A DNA stretch of 42,547 bases from Desulfurococcaceae archaeon (GCA_020833245.1 JAJHQQ010000005.1:1-42547), one strand, 5' to 3'. Counted from the stretch's first letter, positions 1-7,476 are shown. Numbers and translations: made by a program. The notes: generated by a model from the sequence alone, not told the origin.

Positions 1-41
1 GTCTCAGCTATATTCAACGTCATTTTAACCCTCTCTTCCAC
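1..41 (-). CDS. 5' end of an unidentified gene running off the window
   Basis: A reading frame opens on the minus strand just after the stop of the AIR synthase-like gene, from a GTG at 41-39 (or an ATG at 23-21), and stays open to the window edge. The first residues would be V-E-E-R-V-K-M-T-L-N-I-A-E. A purine-rich GAGAGGG lies five bases before the ATG and could be its ribosome binding site, so the ATG is the likelier start. It would be the fourth gene of the minus-strand operon. Too little is visible to name a product. Confidence 0.35.
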   Translation of the reverse strand, partial: MEERVKMTLNIAE

Positions 42-46
42 TATAG

Positions 47-1006
47 CTACTTCCACAGCTTATATATCTCATCAATAATGTCGCTCTTAATAACCTCTAC
101 TAGGTTAGAGTTCACTTGCAGGTACACATCTCCACGACCACTCTTAACTCTACCCACTAAGCTGTACGGCTTGTTTAGATCACTAAGCGCCCTCTCGAAT
201 TGACTTTTACAGTGCTCCGGTACAGTTGCTACTAAGCAACCACTACTTAGGAGCTTAAGGGGATCTAATTTAACAGCGGTAATTACGGCTTTAACAATAG
301 GGTCTAAGATCACGTTATCCAGGTTAATTACGATATCCTTACTGCTGGCAACGGCTATCTCGCGTACTGCCTGTAGAACACCGCCTTCTGTAGCGTCGTG
401 CACAGTATTCACGTAGTCTCTTATTTCTAGAGCTGTCTTCACGACACTGATATCGTGAATAAAGCTCTTAGCGCGCTCGATAATACTCCTGTCAACTCCC
501 AACTCTACTAGGAGGTGTTCAAAATCCCACGCGATAACCCCCGCACCCTCTCCTCCTACTCTGCCGATAAAGTAGACTAGATCTCCCTCTCTAGCGTCAC
601 GTGTCAGTATGACTCTAGACGTCGTGTAGCCCGCAGCCGTCATAGACACTATTGGCCTACTAAGCCCTGGAGTAGTCTCAGTGTGCCCGCCAACAACTAC
701 GCCGTCTATTTCTCGTAGAGCTCTGCCCATATCCCTAAATATCTCCTCAGCGTCCTCAGCAGTGTAGTTTTCTGGTAGTAGCACTACGGGTAAAAACCAC
801 TTGGGCTTAACACCTCTTACTGCAATGTCATTAGCTGCGACGTGTACAGCTAAGTAGCCGATACGCTTTACCCCCGCTGTTATGGGGTCACTGTGGATAA
901 CTAGGAAGCCGTCTCTAACTCTAATAACTGCGGCGTCTTCACCCTGAGCGGGCCCCACGATTAAGTCAACGTCGTCTGAGACTATGTGCTGTAGTAGCTG
1001 AGCCAT
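47..1006 (-). CDS. AIR synthase / HypE-like ATP-binding protein
   Basis: This 319-residue protein belongs to the PurM/HypE/SelD/ThiL superfamily, whose members bind ATP and activate a substrate by phosphorylation. Visible family features are the N-terminal G-E-D-A-A-V segment (about residues 22-27), the D-P-I-T-A-G segment, the V-G-G-H-T-E-T motif near residue 105, and the H-D-A-T-E-G-G-V motif near residue 205 that opens the second domain. No hydrogenase genes are nearby, so a true HypE role is not supported; archaea carry several orphan members of this family with unknown substrates. It is the third gene of a minus-strand operon after a TatD-like hydrolase and a small zinc protein (36-base gap). 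The family is sure; the substrate is unknown. Confidence 0.8.
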   Translation of the reverse strand: MAQLLQHIVSDDVDLIVGPAQGEDAAVIRVRDGFLVIHSDPITAGVKRIGYLAVHVAANDIAVRGVKPKWFLPVVLLPENYTAEDAEEIFRDMGRALREIDGVVVGGHTETTPGLSRPIVSMTAAGYTTSRVILTRDAREGDLVYFIGRVGGEGAGVIAWDFEHLLVELGVDRSIIERAKSFIHDISVVKTALEIRDYVNTVHDATEGGVLQAVREIAVASSKDIVINLDNVILDPIVKAVITAVKLDPLKLLSSGCLVATVPEHCKSQFERALSDLNKPYSLVGRVKSGRGDVYLQVNSNLVEVIKSDIIDEIYKLWK

Positions 1007-1042
1007 TAGAAGCCAATCTAGCTTCCCCGCTTTCAGCGTTGC

Positions 1043-1312
1043 TCACCTCGACACTACTTCACGAGCTCTCTTAAAGCACTCCACACACATATATTCCAGT
1101 TGCGACACCTTTACAAGACAGTCTTCACAGCAGTGTCTTCCACAGACAATACACGTTGCTAGAGAAAGACCCCTCTTACACACCTCGCATAGTGTTGCCT
1201 CGCAGACTGTGCAAACTCCCCTCTCAGCAATGTAGTCTTCTCTACACACTCTCCTACCACAGACTCTACACTTGTACTCGGCTGGATTAAGACCACAGAT
1301 CTCACAACTCAT
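1043..1312 (-). CDS. Small Cys-rich zinc-binding protein (B-box/HIT-like)
   Basis: An 89-residue protein with 16 cysteines arranged as repeated C-x2-C pairs (residues 3-6, 15-18, 34-37, 42-45, 54-57, 62-65 and 76-79) plus a histidine at 60, as expected for two or three stacked zinc knuckles of treble-clef, B-box or zf-HIT type. There is no catalytic domain, so it probably acts as a protein-protein or RNA-binding adaptor. It starts 13 bases after the TatD-like gene ends and lies 36 bases ahead of the AIR synthase-like gene, so the three are probably cotranscribed. The function is unknown. Confidence 0.75.
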   Translation of the reverse strand: MSCEICGLNPAEYKCRVCGRRVCREDYIAERGVCTVCEATLCEVCKRGLSLATCIVCGRHCCEDCLVKVSQLEYMCVECFKRAREVVSR

Positions 1313-1325
1313 ATCGCACTAGTCC

Positions 1326-2177
1326 CTACGGTGGCTTTATATTCATGTACTTAACTACGTTGTCGACGAGTACTTTGTACGCTATTTCCTCGTTAATGGC
1401 GCCTCTCGTAATAAGCTCTCTAACTAGGACTGGTATGTCCCATGGATAAGCCGAAACCCCTGGTCTTCTAGGGTCATCTAGAAAGTCCGACTCTAACATG
1501 CAGTACTCTACTCTAATGCCTTTTAAATACTCCTCGTCAAGGCGTTTCACAGGGGCTGTGAATGGCAAGCCGTAATTACTAGCCCATAAGGCCGTGTCAC
1601 TACTTGCGTGGTGTAAAATAATGTGTTTTGCGTTTAAACCTAGGGTGTCAACTAGAGATCTAATAGAAAGCGCTGTTGCAAAGCCTCCCTGTTCTAAGTG
1701 TAATTGCACTGGTGCCCCCAGGCTCTTCGCGAGGACTAGGGCTTCGCGCATAATGATCTCCGAGAGAACAAATCTTTCCGGGCTTGTCGTGTAGTGTTGT
1801 CGACCAACTTCACCTATACCGTCAATTACGCCGCCCTTAAGGTTCTCTTCTATTAGCTTTAAAACACCACTTAGAAGAGAGTATAGTTTCTCGCCTTTAA
1901 CTCCACGCTTATAGTACTCGTCTATTTCGGCTGGGTGTATACCCATGAAGCTGGCAACTTCTAAGCCCTGTTCTCTAACTCTACTAGCTTCTCTAGCTAG
2001 TAGTTCACTCACGCGCTTGTAGGACTCTATTGAGAGGTCGTTAAAGCCGTAGTAGTAAGGCGGGAGTGCTACAATAGCGATAAACCAGCCTCCTTCTCTC
2101 TTGAACTTCCTAGCGATCTTCTCGGCACCTAGCCCCACTACGGGGTTTACATGTAAGTGTGCATCACTGTAAAGCAC
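1326..2177 (-). CDS. TatD-like metal-dependent hydrolase
   Basis: A 283-residue TIM-barrel amidohydrolase-superfamily protein. Metal-ligand motifs are in the expected order: D-A-H-L-H-V (residues 5-10, strand 1), G-I-H-P-A-E near 80, G-E-V-G-R-Q near 120, Q-L-H-L-E near 158 and L-H-H-A-S near 188. TatD proteins are 3'-5' DNA exonucleases or related hydrolases; archaeal versions are usually annotated only as predicted hydrolases. The start is a GTG (2177-2175). It is the first gene of the minus-strand operon, with a promoter region at 2178-2247 shared divergently with the RHH gene. Confidence 0.82.
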   Translation of the reverse strand: MLYSDAHLHVNPVVGLGAEKIARKFKREGGWFIAIVALPPYYYGFNDLSIESYKRVSELLAREASRVREQGLEVASFMGIHPAEIDEYYKRGVKGEKLYSLLSGVLKLIEENLKGGVIDGIGEVGRQHYTTSPERFVLSEIIMREALVLAKSLGAPVQLHLEQGGFATALSIRSLVDTLGLNAKHIILHHASSDTALWASNYGLPFTAPVKRLDEEYLKGIRVEYCMLESDFLDDPRRPGVSAYPWDIPVLVRELITRGAINEEIAYKVLVDNVVKYMNIKPP

Positions 2178-2250
2178 ACTATCACCAATGCTCTATAAAT
2201 TAATAGACTTTAAGAAAATAGTACACTAGAACTAGTGAGCTGGTATATTG

Positions 2251-2973
2251 ATGTCTGAGAGTAAGCGCGTAAAAGAGTTAAAACTAGACATTCCACTGGA
2301 CCTGTATAGTAAGCTAGAGAGACTAGCTCGCGAGGCGGGGTATAGTAATGTTTCAGAATACGTCTTGTCTACCCTAGTAAACATTATATCATCAACCACT
2401 AGTCAGTTACCAGAGGATCTCGCAAAGTGGCGATCTCGGTTTGAGAGATATATACAAGACGAGGTGAACAAAAGGCTCTCAATAATTGACACTCTACGGT
2501 CGCAAGTAGCTGAGCTATACGAGAGACTCGACTCTATTCAGCAAAAAATAACAGAGCTGGATTCAGAAATAAGAGAAATACGTATGCGGGGAGTGGAAGT
2601 AGCGGAAGAGGCCGGTGAACACCCGGGTACTAGGAAGCCGTATAAAACCGGTATAGAGAGGCTTAGAGAGGAGAAAGTAGTATTTGAAAGTAAGCTTCCA
2701 CTTAGAGTTCAACGAGACAGGCTATTCGCATACTTTGAGCGAGAAGGTGCTGTAGTGTTGAAGTTAGCAAAGGAGAGAGTAGCCGTAGACCCCGACTACT
2801 GGAGAGACTTTAAGCAGAAACTCCTAAGCCTCTCCTCTATTGTAGAGGAGGAAATTAAGAAGCAACTTGGAGACAAGGGCTTTGAGCTCTGGAAGACCTT
2901 ATATACAAGTAATGCAATCATATACGATTCCAGAGCAAGGAAGTGGAAATTCGTACTAGACGGCGTGCCTTGA
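2251..2973 (+). CDS. Ribbon-helix-helix coiled-coil protein
   Basis: A protein of about 240 residues. Residues 5-50 look like a CopG/MetJ ribbon-helix-helix DNA-binding domain (a K-E-L-K-L-D-I-P strand followed by two helices ending in S-E-Y-V-L-S). A strongly charged heptad-like stretch (about 65-115) is probably a coiled coil, a glycine/proline hinge follows, and the rest is a charged helical domain of about 100 residues that I do not recognise. An ATG at 2251 is preferred over the TTG directly before it. It ends 15 bases before a metallo-beta-lactamase gene and is probably in its operon. A DNA-binding role is inferred from the first domain only. Confidence 0.7.
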   Translation: MSESKRVKELKLDIPLDLYSKLERLAREAGYSNVSEYVLSTLVNIISSTTSQLPEDLAKWRSRFERYIQDEVNKRLSIIDTLRSQVAELYERLDSIQQKITELDSEIREIRMRGVEVAEEAGEHPGTRKPYKTGIERLREEKVVFESKLPLRVQRDRLFAYFEREGAVVLKLAKERVAVDPDYWRDFKQKLLSLSSIVEEEIKKQLGDKGFELWKTLYTSNAIIYDSRARKWKFVLDGVP

Positions 2974-2988
2974 GTTGGGGATTAACTT

Positions 2989-4038
2989 GTGCGCACATCT
3001 ATAGAGTCGAAGTACTTGAAAAACATTGAAATACTGCCGAGGGGGGCTATTCTAGTAGGTAAAAATATTGTTATTGACGGCCACGCGAAGAGACCCGTAA
3101 GAGTAATTACGCACATTCACGCTGATCACATTGTCGACCTCGACAAGAGTATACGTGAGTGTAGCGAAATAGTCGCCACGGGGATAACACTAGATCTCTT
3201 GGAGGCACTAAATTACGTGGACTCCAGACTACTCACTGTGTTTAGGGCTAAGAGGAGGGCAGTGGGGTATCACGAGTGTCGCCTATATAACAGTGAGGAA
3301 GTGTGTCTTATACCAGTCGACCACATACCAGGAGCGGCACAGGTGAGTGTTGAAATAAGAGATGAGAAAATTAAAGTGGGTTATACTGGTGACTTTAAGT
3401 TAACACCTAAAACCGAAATTATGAAAGGCCTCGACGTCCTAATAATAGAGGCTACATATGGCCACCCAGTTTACAGGAGGCCCTTTAAAGACAGCATTAA
3501 TTCACTTCTAGTGGACTTTATTAGTGAAGGGCTTAAGACGTATAAGAAGGTTTACATATACGCGTATCACGGTAAAATACAGGAAGTCATGTTAACTCTA
3601 CGTGAACACGGAGTTCAAGCACCATACGTTGTTCCTAATAGAGTCTTCGAGGCCCTGAAACTCCTAGAGGAGAGGTACAACTTTAGTATCGGTAGCTACT
3701 ACAAGGACTCGGAGGCGGCGAGAATAAGAAGCAGTGAGGGCGTAGTGTTCTTTAAGCACTTTAATAGCGCCAGGTTTCGCAAACTAGACGGTAAAGCACT
3801 ACACATAGTCTTAACGGGGAGAGTACTAGCAGAAGAACCGTTTAAAAAACTCGACGACTATACATATGTCATTACGCTAAGTGATCATGGCGATTTCGAC
3901 GATTTAGTGAACTACGTGATTAAGGCTGATCCCAGACTAGTAGTTATAGATGGATCTCGCGGCGGTTTTGCTGAGAGCCTAAAAGAGCACTTAGTAGAGA
4001 GAGGATTTAACGCAATTGTACTACCAGAGGGCAGGTGA
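2989..4038 (+). CDS. Metallo-beta-lactamase fold nuclease-like protein
   Basis: A 349-residue protein. The signature H-I-H-A-D-H sits near residues 41-46. Further metal-ligand motifs are D-H-I-P-G-A (near 107), Y-T-G-D-F (near 130) and a late S-D-H-G-D-F (near 302), which resembles the C-terminal His motif of beta-CASP-like and DNA-processing exonucleases (Ysh1/SNM1-like). This supports a zinc-dependent phosphodiesterase or exonuclease acting on nucleic acid rather than a true beta-lactamase. The start is GTG. It sits between the ribbon-helix-helix gene (15 bases) and a glycosyltransferase (9 bases) on the same strand. The substrate is unknown. Confidence 0.75.
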   Translation: MRTSIESKYLKNIEILPRGAILVGKNIVIDGHAKRPVRVITHIHADHIVDLDKSIRECSEIVATGITLDLLEALNYVDSRLLTVFRAKRRAVGYHECRLYNSEEVCLIPVDHIPGAAQVSVEIRDEKIKVGYTGDFKLTPKTEIMKGLDVLIIEATYGHPVYRRPFKDSINSLLVDFISEGLKTYKKVYIYAYHGKIQEVMLTLREHGVQAPYVVPNRVFEALKLLEERYNFSIGSYYKDSEAARIRSSEGVVFFKHFNSARFRKLDGKALHIVLTGRVLAEEPFKKLDDYTYVITLSDHGDFDDLVNYVIKADPRLVVIDGSRGGFAESLKEHLVERGFNAIVLPEGR

Positions 4039-4047
4039 CGGCGGCTC

Positions 4048-5154
4048 TTGAGTAGAATTATCTCTATAAAACACCACATGTTGAACGTTTCCTTTATGGG
4101 TCTTGGTGGTTCACAGTACTTAGCGTTAGAAATGGCTATTGCCTTTGCTGAGAGAGGATATGACGTTTATATCGACTCTCTCGCTCTAAGGTCTCGCGGC
4201 GACTTACTAGAGGTCGCGGATTTTTTCGGGGTGGGGAAGTCTGAGGTGGCAAATATAGGTTTAGGTGATCCTCCCGGTAAACCCTTAATTACAATAAATG
4301 CTAGTGGTGATGTGCTCTCGGGTATAGGAGACGCCATGTATGTTCACTACCCGGCATTTCTAGATCTACGAGTATACTACCCGGATTTAAGGGGGGTTCC
4401 ACGCCTGGTTGGGGAGCTCTACTCTCTGTTTAATATATTGATGTTTCCAGTGGTTAAAAAGCGCGTAAAGCTCTTCATAGCGAACTCGAAATTCACAGCT
4501 AATTTTCTAAGAAAAGCTCTCTCAGTTGAGCCTACAGTTGTTCACCCGCCTGTAAACCTCGACGACATTATTGCTAAGCCTATACTAGATCACGCTGAGA
4601 GAACAAGGAGAGTCTTAACCGTTGTGAGAATAAGTCCTGAAAAACACCCCGAGAGAGTGCTCTACTTGGCATGTTTACTGAAAAAACACAGGATAGAAAC
4701 TCTCCTCGTAGGCGCCCTCTCACGTAGTAATAAGCCTCTATACGATAAGCTCATCGAAACCGCTATAAAACTGGGTGTAGATGACTACTTTGACATTAAA
4801 GCCAACGTGCCTCGTAGCGAGCTAGTTGAACTCTATAGGAGCTCGTTAATTTACGTCCACGTAACCCCAAGAGAGCACTTTGGAATCAGCATAGTAGAGG
4901 CCATGGCGGCTGGAACGCCAGTGATTATACCACGAGACTCGGGAAGCTGGACTGACATAGCTCTAGGAGATGAGGGAGTAGCCGCCTCATACTTAGACCT
5001 CGTGGAGGCTGCTCGTAAAGCTATTATAATAGAGTCTAATTGGAATTTGTGGAGACAGATGAGCATAAGGGGGAGGCAGCGGGCTATTCAGCTAGACAGG
5101 AGGAATTTTAGAAGAAATATTTTTGAAGCTGTTAAACCACTTATCAATAAGTGA
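4048..5154 (+). CDS. GT4 family glycosyltransferase
   Basis: A 368-residue retaining GT-B glycosyltransferase. The N-terminal half has the family's glycine-rich loop (M-G-L-G-G-S-Q near residues 17-23). The C-terminal donor domain has V-R-I-S-P-E-K-H-P near 193 and the E-x7-E motif (E-H-F-G-I-S-I-V-E near 277-285), followed by A-M-A-A-G. The family transfers a sugar from a nucleotide or dolichol donor, here perhaps to glycolipid or N-glycan; the donor and acceptor cannot be read from sequence. The start is TTG at 4048, nine bases after the preceding stop. Its stop codon overlaps a predicted C/D box RNA. Confidence 0.85.
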   Translation: MSRIISIKHHMLNVSFMGLGGSQYLALEMAIAFAERGYDVYIDSLALRSRGDLLEVADFFGVGKSEVANIGLGDPPGKPLITINASGDVLSGIGDAMYVHYPAFLDLRVYYPDLRGVPRLVGELYSLFNILMFPVVKKRVKLFIANSKFTANFLRKALSVEPTVVHPPVNLDDIIAKPILDHAERTRRVLTVVRISPEKHPERVLYLACLLKKHRIETLLVGALSRSNKPLYDKLIETAIKLGVDDYFDIKANVPRSELVELYRSSLIYVHVTPREHFGISIVEAMAAGTPVIIPRDSGSWTDIALGDEGVAASYLDLVEAARKAIIIESNWNLWRQMSIRGRQRAIQLDRRNFRRNIFEAVKPLINK

Positions 5155-5214
5155 GATGAGGAGAAACCGCGAGTCTGATAGGTTAAGTGATGTTGAAGAG
5201 CCGTGCTGATTTAT
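5147..5214 (+). ncRNA. Probable C/D box guide sRNA
   Basis: The spacing of boxes matches an archaeal C/D sRNA. A C-like box GAGATGA (5153-5159, one mismatch to RUGAUGA) is followed by a 15-base guide, D' box CTGA (5175-5178), an 8-base spacer, C' box GTGATGT (5187-5193, one mismatch), a 12-base guide (5194-5205) and D box CTGA (5206-5209). ATAA (5147-5150) and TTAT (5211-5214) can form the terminal stem. The RNA would guide 2'-O-methylation with L7Ae, Nop5 and fibrillarin. It overlaps the glycosyltransferase stop codon, a common arrangement for archaeal sRNAs. The last guide contains GAAGAGCCG, whose complement resembles the conserved CGGCUCUUC of 23S rRNA near the peptidyl transferase centre (from memory, unchecked). 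Confidence 0.6.
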
Positions 5215-5296
5215 GATTAGTTGCAATTAGTTGTGGATAGTTGCGAACGCTTCTCGCCTCGGGAAACCCGTTCCGATGGACTTTTATAGCGTATTA

Positions 5297-5950
5297 CTAG
5301 TCCTCGTGGTAACACCGCAGAGAGTTCTTTGTGCTGAGAATAAGTACTCTCGTGTCTTCTACTAGTCTAGATGCTACGTCGACTTTGTGCCTTACTCCAG
5401 GGATGAGTGAGTCTGGGTAGTTTAGCTCTCTAAGCCCCTCGTAAATGGTCTCCATGACCTTAAGGTACTTTTCAGCGTCATTTACACGAGTTTGATCTAG
5501 TAGTCTCACGACTAGTCTCCTTAACTCTCCAACGAGGTCTCCGAGACCCTGTAAGAAGGGGACTATGGGAACTCCGAGCTCCTTCATCGAGACGAGCTTC
5601 TGATCGACAACTACGGAGTAGAAGAGGGCAGCTTCAACGTACTCTCCTAGACTACTGTATACTAAACCAGTGTACTTTAAGTCTCCGTGGGGCTCAACGA
5701 GGTCTAGTAGTCTCTGAACCTGTGATCTCAGTGCGAGTAATACCCGCTCAGCCTCCTCGAAGTTTCCTTTGTGAACGCTACTGACTACGCGGCTACTCAA
5801 CCTTGTAATTTCACGCGTCAACTTAATAATCTCCTCTCTAACGCGGTCTTTCTCGCTCAGAATCGCAGTGACCTCCTCGAGGTCCCTCCAAAGAGTGCTC
5901 TGAATGTGATCAGGGGCACTCATATCAAACAATCCTCGCTCAGACAACAC
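5297..5950 (-). CDS. Translin-family RNA-binding protein
   Basis: A 217-residue all-helical protein. The segment L-G-V-P-I-V-P-F-L-Q-G-L-G-D-L-V-G-E-L-R-R (about residues 133-153) and the earlier G-L-V-Y-S-S-L-G-E-Y-V-E-A-A-L-F segment match the conserved core of archaeal translin homologues. Eukaryotic translin binds single-stranded RNA/DNA and forms the C3PO ribonuclease with TRAX; archaeal homologues form similar oligomers, with a role in tRNA or RNA turnover proposed. The annotated start may be early: an internal ATG at residue 10 is equally possible. It is transcribed away from the tRNA-Tyr gene across a short AT-rich promoter region. Confidence 0.78.
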   Translation of the reverse strand: MLSERGLFDMSAPDHIQSTLWRDLEEVTAILSEKDRVREEIIKLTREITRLSSRVVSSVHKGNFEEAERVLLALRSQVQRLLDLVEPHGDLKYTGLVYSSLGEYVEAALFYSVVVDQKLVSMKELGVPIVPFLQGLGDLVGELRRLVVRLLDQTRVNDAEKYLKVMETIYEGLRELNYPDSLIPGVRHKVDVASRLVEDTRVLILSTKNSLRCYHED

Positions 5951-5970
5951 GGAAATTCAACTGTGAAAAG

Positions 5971-5978
5971 CTTTTATA
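5971..5978 (+). promoter_or_regulatory. TATA box for tRNA-Tyr
   Basis: CTTTTATA, preceded by the purine stretch GAAAAG that can serve as a BRE, lies about 30 bases before the mature tRNA-Tyr 5' end. It sits in the divergent region shared with the translin-family gene. Confidence 0.5.
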
Positions 5979-6008
5979 GGCATTAATAAGAGATACACTA
6001 TTGAAAAA

Positions 6009-6094
6009 CCCGCCGTAGCTCAGCGGCAGAGCGCCCGGCTGTAGTGAGAGGGGCGGTTACCGGGTGGTCGGGGGTTCAAATCCCCCCGGCGGGA
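6009..6094 (+). tRNA. tRNA-Tyr(GTA) with 14-nt intron
   Basis: The acceptor stem CCCGCCG (6009-6015) pairs with CGGCGGG (6087-6093), with discriminator A6094. The D stem is GCTC/GAGC, the anticodon stem CCCGG/CCGGG, and the T stem GGGGG/CCCCC around TTCAAAT. The anticodon loop is CTGTAG-A interrupted by a 14-base insert (6045-6058) at the canonical 37/38 position, giving anticodon GTA. The C1-G72 pair is the archaeal/eukaryotic tRNA-Tyr identity element and supports the call. Loop bases 32-35 can pair with GCGG at the intron end, leaving 3-base bulges at both junctions, as the splicing endonuclease needs. CCA is not encoded. Confidence 0.93.
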
Positions 6095-6105
6095 CTTCCT
6101 GTTTG

Positions 6106-6120
6106 AGATCACTGTGATCT
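6106..6120. repeat. 15-bp perfect inverted repeat between two tRNA genes
   Basis: AGATCACTGTGATCT is a perfect seven-base inverted repeat around a single T, twelve bases after the end of tRNA-Tyr. There is no T-run after it, so it is not an obvious terminator. It could be a protein binding site or chance. Confidence 0.4.
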
Positions 6121-6188
6121 AGGAGATGTTAGCTGTGTATCTTTTTAAATGCCTTACTAGTCTTAATTTCATAGTGCGTAGACTAGCA

Positions 6189-6276
6189 GGGCCCGTCGTC
6201 TAGCCTGGTAGGACGCCGCCCTTACAAGCCCCTCTGGGAGAGGCGGAGGTCCGGGGTTCAAATCCCCGCGGGCCCA
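6189..6276 (+). tRNA. tRNA-Val(TAC) with 14-nt intron
   Basis: The acceptor GGGCCCG (6189-6195) pairs with CGGGCCC (6269-6275), with discriminator A6276. The D stem is GTCT/GGAC, the anticodon stem CCGCC/GGCGG, and the T stem CGGGG/CCCCG around TTCAAAT. The loop reads CTTACA-A with a 14-base intron (6227-6240) after base 37, giving anticodon TAC (valine). Bases CTTA of the loop pair with TGGG near the intron end (one C-G, two U-G, one A-U), leaving 3-base bulges at each junction in bulge-helix-bulge form. A T-rich stretch (6278-6292) after the gene may terminate it. Confidence 0.93.
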
Positions 6277-6319
6277 CTTACTCTTGTTTTGTAGAGGTCT
6301 ACTTAGCCCGTAATATACC

Positions 6320-6346
6320 TATATAAACCGAGTATGTTGTTAACAA
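6320..6346 (+). promoter_or_regulatory. phoU-like gene promoter with downstream palindrome
   Basis: TATATAAA (6320-6327) is a good archaeal TATA box, placing transcription start near 6350 and the ATG at 6367. Between them lies the perfect ten-base palindrome TTGTTAACAA (6337-6346), which would overlap the region covered by the initiating polymerase and could be an operator. The TATA box is well supported; the operator is inference. Confidence 0.5.
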
Positions 6347-6366
6347 ATGTGAATATATGTGTATAG

Positions 6367-7416
6367 ATGTGGGGGAACAGCTTGATTAGTGTAGAGAGGC
6401 GGAGAGTGCAGAGAACGGGTTCGTCATCATTCATTATTACACTTCCAAAGGAGTGGGTAGATTCGGTTAAATTAAAGAGTGGAGACTACGTTATTGTGGA
6501 GAAGTATGGGGATAAACTGGTAATAACTCCTCCTAGAGCTGAGCCATTAACGCTCAGAGCACACATCACGGTATATCCAGGTGTAGACCCGCAACAAGTT
6601 CTCAGAATGCTTCTCGCCGCGTACATAGCCGGCTACAACCTCATAAACGTCATATTCGACAAGAACATACCCAACTTAGCTAAGTTTATTAGTGAAGTTA
6701 AGAGTATCGCTAGGGCTAAGTTGGCGGGTATTGAAGTAGTTGAAGAGTCCTTTAACACCGTGGTGTTTAAAGTTCTAATTGATATTCGCGAGTTGCCTCT
6801 AATAAGCGCTATTAGGCGCCTACACTTAATAGTCAACAACATGATGAATGACTGCCTAGCACTCCTCAAAAACGGGGATATTAACTACGCGCACGCAATT
6901 ATACAGAGAGATGACGAGGCTGATCGCTTTCACCACATAATTGTAAGAGAGCTGTCACTAGCACTACTAGATGTTAGATCTCAACACGAGCTCGGTATAA
7001 CAAACATAGCTGAGGTCTTAAGTTACAGAATTATAGCTAGGAATCTAGAGAGAATAGCCGATCACATAGTTAACATAGCTAAGCGAGTTTTAAGTGCAGG
7101 GGGTATTCGAAACTACGAGCTAGTCTACGAGTTCCTCGAGAGAGATGAAAAGCTCTTTAATAGAGCCATGGAGGCTCTATATTATCTCAGTAGGAGGGCA
7201 GCTGAGGATGTCATAAGTGAGAGCAGGAGGATTGTTCAAGACGTAGAAGACGCTCTTCAGGGTAAAGTAATGCCTTCACAAATTGACGTTAAGGAGAAAG
7301 TAGCTATAACGCTAATACTAGACGGCTTAAAGAGAGTTGCTAGGTACTCAAATGGTATTGCCGAGGCATCATTAAACATTAAAGCATCGAAGTCAAACGA
7401 GCTAGATGTTAAATAG
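6367..7416 (+). CDS. phoU: PhoU-type regulator with N-terminal AbrB domain
   Basis: A 349-residue protein. Residues 6-55 form a SpoVT/AbrB swapped-hairpin domain (S-S-F-I-I-T-L-P-K-E-W then L-K-S-G-D-Y-V-I-V). Residues from about 110 on form two PhoU three-helix units, with the typical acidic metal-binding stretches (M-M-N-D-C near 158; N-L-E-R-I-A-D-H-I near 229). Archaeal proteins of this layout are predicted phosphate-uptake regulators; no pst genes are in the window, so the target is unknown. The frame has an in-frame TAG at 7414 followed by 19 further sense codons and a second TAG (7474-7476), reported as a finding. Confidence 0.82.
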   Translation: MWGNSLISVERRRVQRTGSSSFIITLPKEWVDSVKLKSGDYVIVEKYGDKLVITPPRAEPLTLRAHITVYPGVDPQQVLRMLLAAYIAGYNLINVIFDKNIPNLAKFISEVKSIARAKLAGIEVVEESFNTVVFKVLIDIRELPLISAIRRLHLIVNNMMNDCLALLKNGDINYAHAIIQRDDEADRFHHIIVRELSLALLDVRSQHELGITNIAEVLSYRIIARNLERIADHIVNIAKRVLSAGGIRNYELVYEFLERDEKLFNRAMEALYYLSRRAAEDVISESRRIVQDVEDALQGKVMPSQIDVKEKVAITLILDGLKRVARYSNGIAEASLNIKASKSNELDVK

Positions 7417-7476
7417 CGTCTAGTAGAAGACACTATTAAAGCTTACGTCGAGCTCGCCGAGAAACTCGGCGGATAG
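7417..7476 (+). other. In-frame 19-codon extension after the PhoU stop
   Basis: Directly after the PhoU TAG the same frame reads R-L-V-E-D-T-I-K-A-Y-V-E-L-A-E-K-L-G-G and then TAG (7474-7476). The composition is that of an amphipathic helix and it would extend the last PhoU helix naturally. It may be the remnant of a longer C-terminus cut by a nonsense mutation, or a product of stop readthrough. The same DNA also contains CGCCGAG-AAA-CTCGGCG, a seven-base-pair hairpin (7455-7471). The rest of the gap to tRNA-Cys (7477-7615) shows only the tRNA promoter. Confidence 0.4.

Noticed and set aside
5215-5260. TAGTTG triple repeat as a CRISPR or satellite start
   Set aside because: Three short, unevenly spaced copies only; no longer repeat unit or spacers.
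7451-7472. Hairpin after PhoU as an intrinsic terminator
   Set aside because: No T-run follows it and crenarchaea do not depend on hairpins for termination; its sequence is also explained by in-frame codons.
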